A stretch of DNA of 64,000 bases, taken from Penicillium oxalicum. Taxonomy: Eukaryota; Ascomycota; Eurotiomycetes; Eurotiales; Aspergillaceae. This document shows positions 62,882-64,000 of the stretch, piece after piece. Made by a program: the position numbers and the translations under genes. The stretch covers positions 2,666,001-2,730,000 of the forward strand of contig NC_064651.1 in NCBI RefSeq assembly GCF_001723175.1. The letters are read 5' to 3'. Below the pieces are notes generated by a model that saw nothing but the letters and a program-made list of their open reading frames with translations, ran no database searches and was not told the origin of the DNA. How positions within the stretch are numbered: the stretch's first letter is position 1; every line of letters starts with the position of its first letter.

Positions 62882-64000
62882 ACCGTGATACGCCGATATT
62901 ATCATAATGTTCTGGCTGGGGTGTTTTAGTTCTTAGCAATAGTTGCCACTGTACAAATAGCAAGTTTTCCATCATGTTTCAAGAACCACCTTTGGTTTCA
63001 TTCAATATAACCAGAGCATCAGGCCCGACTTGTGCCTTGCTTAGACAAAAGGTTGTGAGGTCTAATTCCTCCTTGGTCGCCAACTTGTCGTCCGAGTACA
63101 ACAAAGTTTATGGTTCAGCAGCAGTCTAAGGGGGCGACCGGGCAAGAGACATCGGAGGATGTCATTGCTCCTGCTACATTGATCTTCTCCATGGCTTTAC
63201 AACCTCTTACTTAATCAAGCGCTTTCCAGTCTTTAGAGCATACCTAAATTCCGATGTCCAATATTCCTTGATCTGCTGCCCTAAACCTGACTGGTGTCAT
63301 CCACCAACCCATGCCTCTACTACAATAAGACAGAGCATACCGCGACCACGTATATAAATGACCCCACGTTAGGTTCGATACCATCAGGGAGATACCTTAT
63401 TGAATAAGTCGAAAGGGTATATGCAGTTGACTTTCTATCAATTTCTGCAGAGCGAAGGAAAGTTCAGCGACAAGAGTGACCCATGCGAAGCTGGGGCTCC
63501 TCATCGTCGACTCGGCTATGAATCAGTCAAAACTTCAAAAGACCTTTCGAATAGCTTTTTACGCTCACCGCCTGCTTTCCCTGAATTGATTCTCAGGACT
63601 CGAGCAGCCCATCACGTGAGAGCGGTGGTTGACTTTCTGATAAGAGGTGGATGTTACAAGGCGTGAAGGGAGCCTGAGGCGCAAAAGAAGAATGAATCGC
63701 CCACCGCCCTCGAGCTAGGCACATTCTGCCCCCCGAGCGGAGATGATTTTTGGCACGTCGCCATCATGATCTCAGGATACACAGGCAATCGATAGATAAA
63801 CAACTTCTCCACGACAATATCATTCGTCTAGTCTGCCTCACAAACATTCGAACGAAAAGTGACAGTCTCAAGTGTCCACACGCGACTTCTCAAACAAACA
63901 GAAATGAGAGAACATTAACAGCGCCTGATTCGCTCGTCCTTCTCATCTCTCTCACGTCACTGGCCGCTCGCGAGAGTCCTCGACTTCTCTAAGAATTTCC
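62882..64000. other. 3' flank of uS15m and unassigned DNA to the window end (1.1 kb)
   Basis: No supportable gene. A TATATAA-like element lies at 63351-63357. A frame at 63400-63666 lacks a family match. The last 300 bp may be the leader of a gene beyond the window. Confidence 0.45.

Overview
The window is a gene-dense stretch of nuclear chromosome from a filamentous ascomycete, most likely Eurotiomycetes (Aspergillus/Penicillium type). The evidence is many short introns (about 50-90 nt) with GTRNGT donors, CTRAC-like branch sites and YAG acceptors, intronless tRNAs, and eukaryotic single-copy housekeeping genes with fungal-specific extensions. No mobile element, biosynthetic cluster, CRISPR array or plasmid/phage feature was recognised. 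I traced exons by hand; every spliced model except three closes exactly in frame, and those three each miss by one base at a short homopolymer.

Layout. 0-10.5 kb: 3' end of an unknown gene, a 941-residue protein of unknown function, a ferric-reductase/NOX-type metalloreductase behind a 3 kb intergenic region, and the BUD32/PRPK kinase. 10.7-18.1 kb (all minus): glutamate-cysteine ligase regulatory subunit, an aldo/keto reductase, and the P5A-ATPase SPF1, whose start codon is split by an intron. 18.4-27.7 kb: tRNA-Lys(CUU), a YVC1-type vacuolar TRP channel, eIF2-alpha, and a SulP/STAS anion transporter. 28.4-38.4 kb: a CENP-L/Fta1-like kinetochore protein, an F-box protein, an SDR oxidoreductase, a GNAT acetyltransferase and a stomatin-family protein. 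41-46.7 kb: tRNA-Gly(GCC), a COG7-like Golgi tether subunit, a type II membrane glycosyltransferase and Pol III subunit RPC17/RPC9. 47.4-62.9 kb: NOP58, V-ATPase subunit d, PRPP synthetase, HUB1, PIG-H, the tRNA pseudouridine synthase PUS3/DEG1, a divergent Rho-like GTPase, cytosolic RPS0 (uS2) and mitochondrial uS15.

Functional picture: this is a housekeeping neighbourhood (translation, tRNA modification, ribosome biogenesis, vacuole/ER/Golgi homeostasis), not one pathway. Several head-to-head pairs share short promoters (NOP58/VMA6, HUB1/PIG-H, RPS0/uS15m). The interval 33.4-41.1 kb is gene-poor and holds most of the simple-sequence DNA, including a 24-bp degenerate tandem repeat, a (GT)n tract, a 43-nt G run and a 13-nt C run.

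Main points to check: single-base frameshifts in SPF1, RPC17 and HUB1 (probably sequencing errors); the AT|G split start codon of SPF1; a possible mitochondrial isoform of PUS3; a GTPase with a degenerate G3 motif; and an SDR with a displaced catalytic tyrosine. I did not find a convincing undescribed multi-gene system here.
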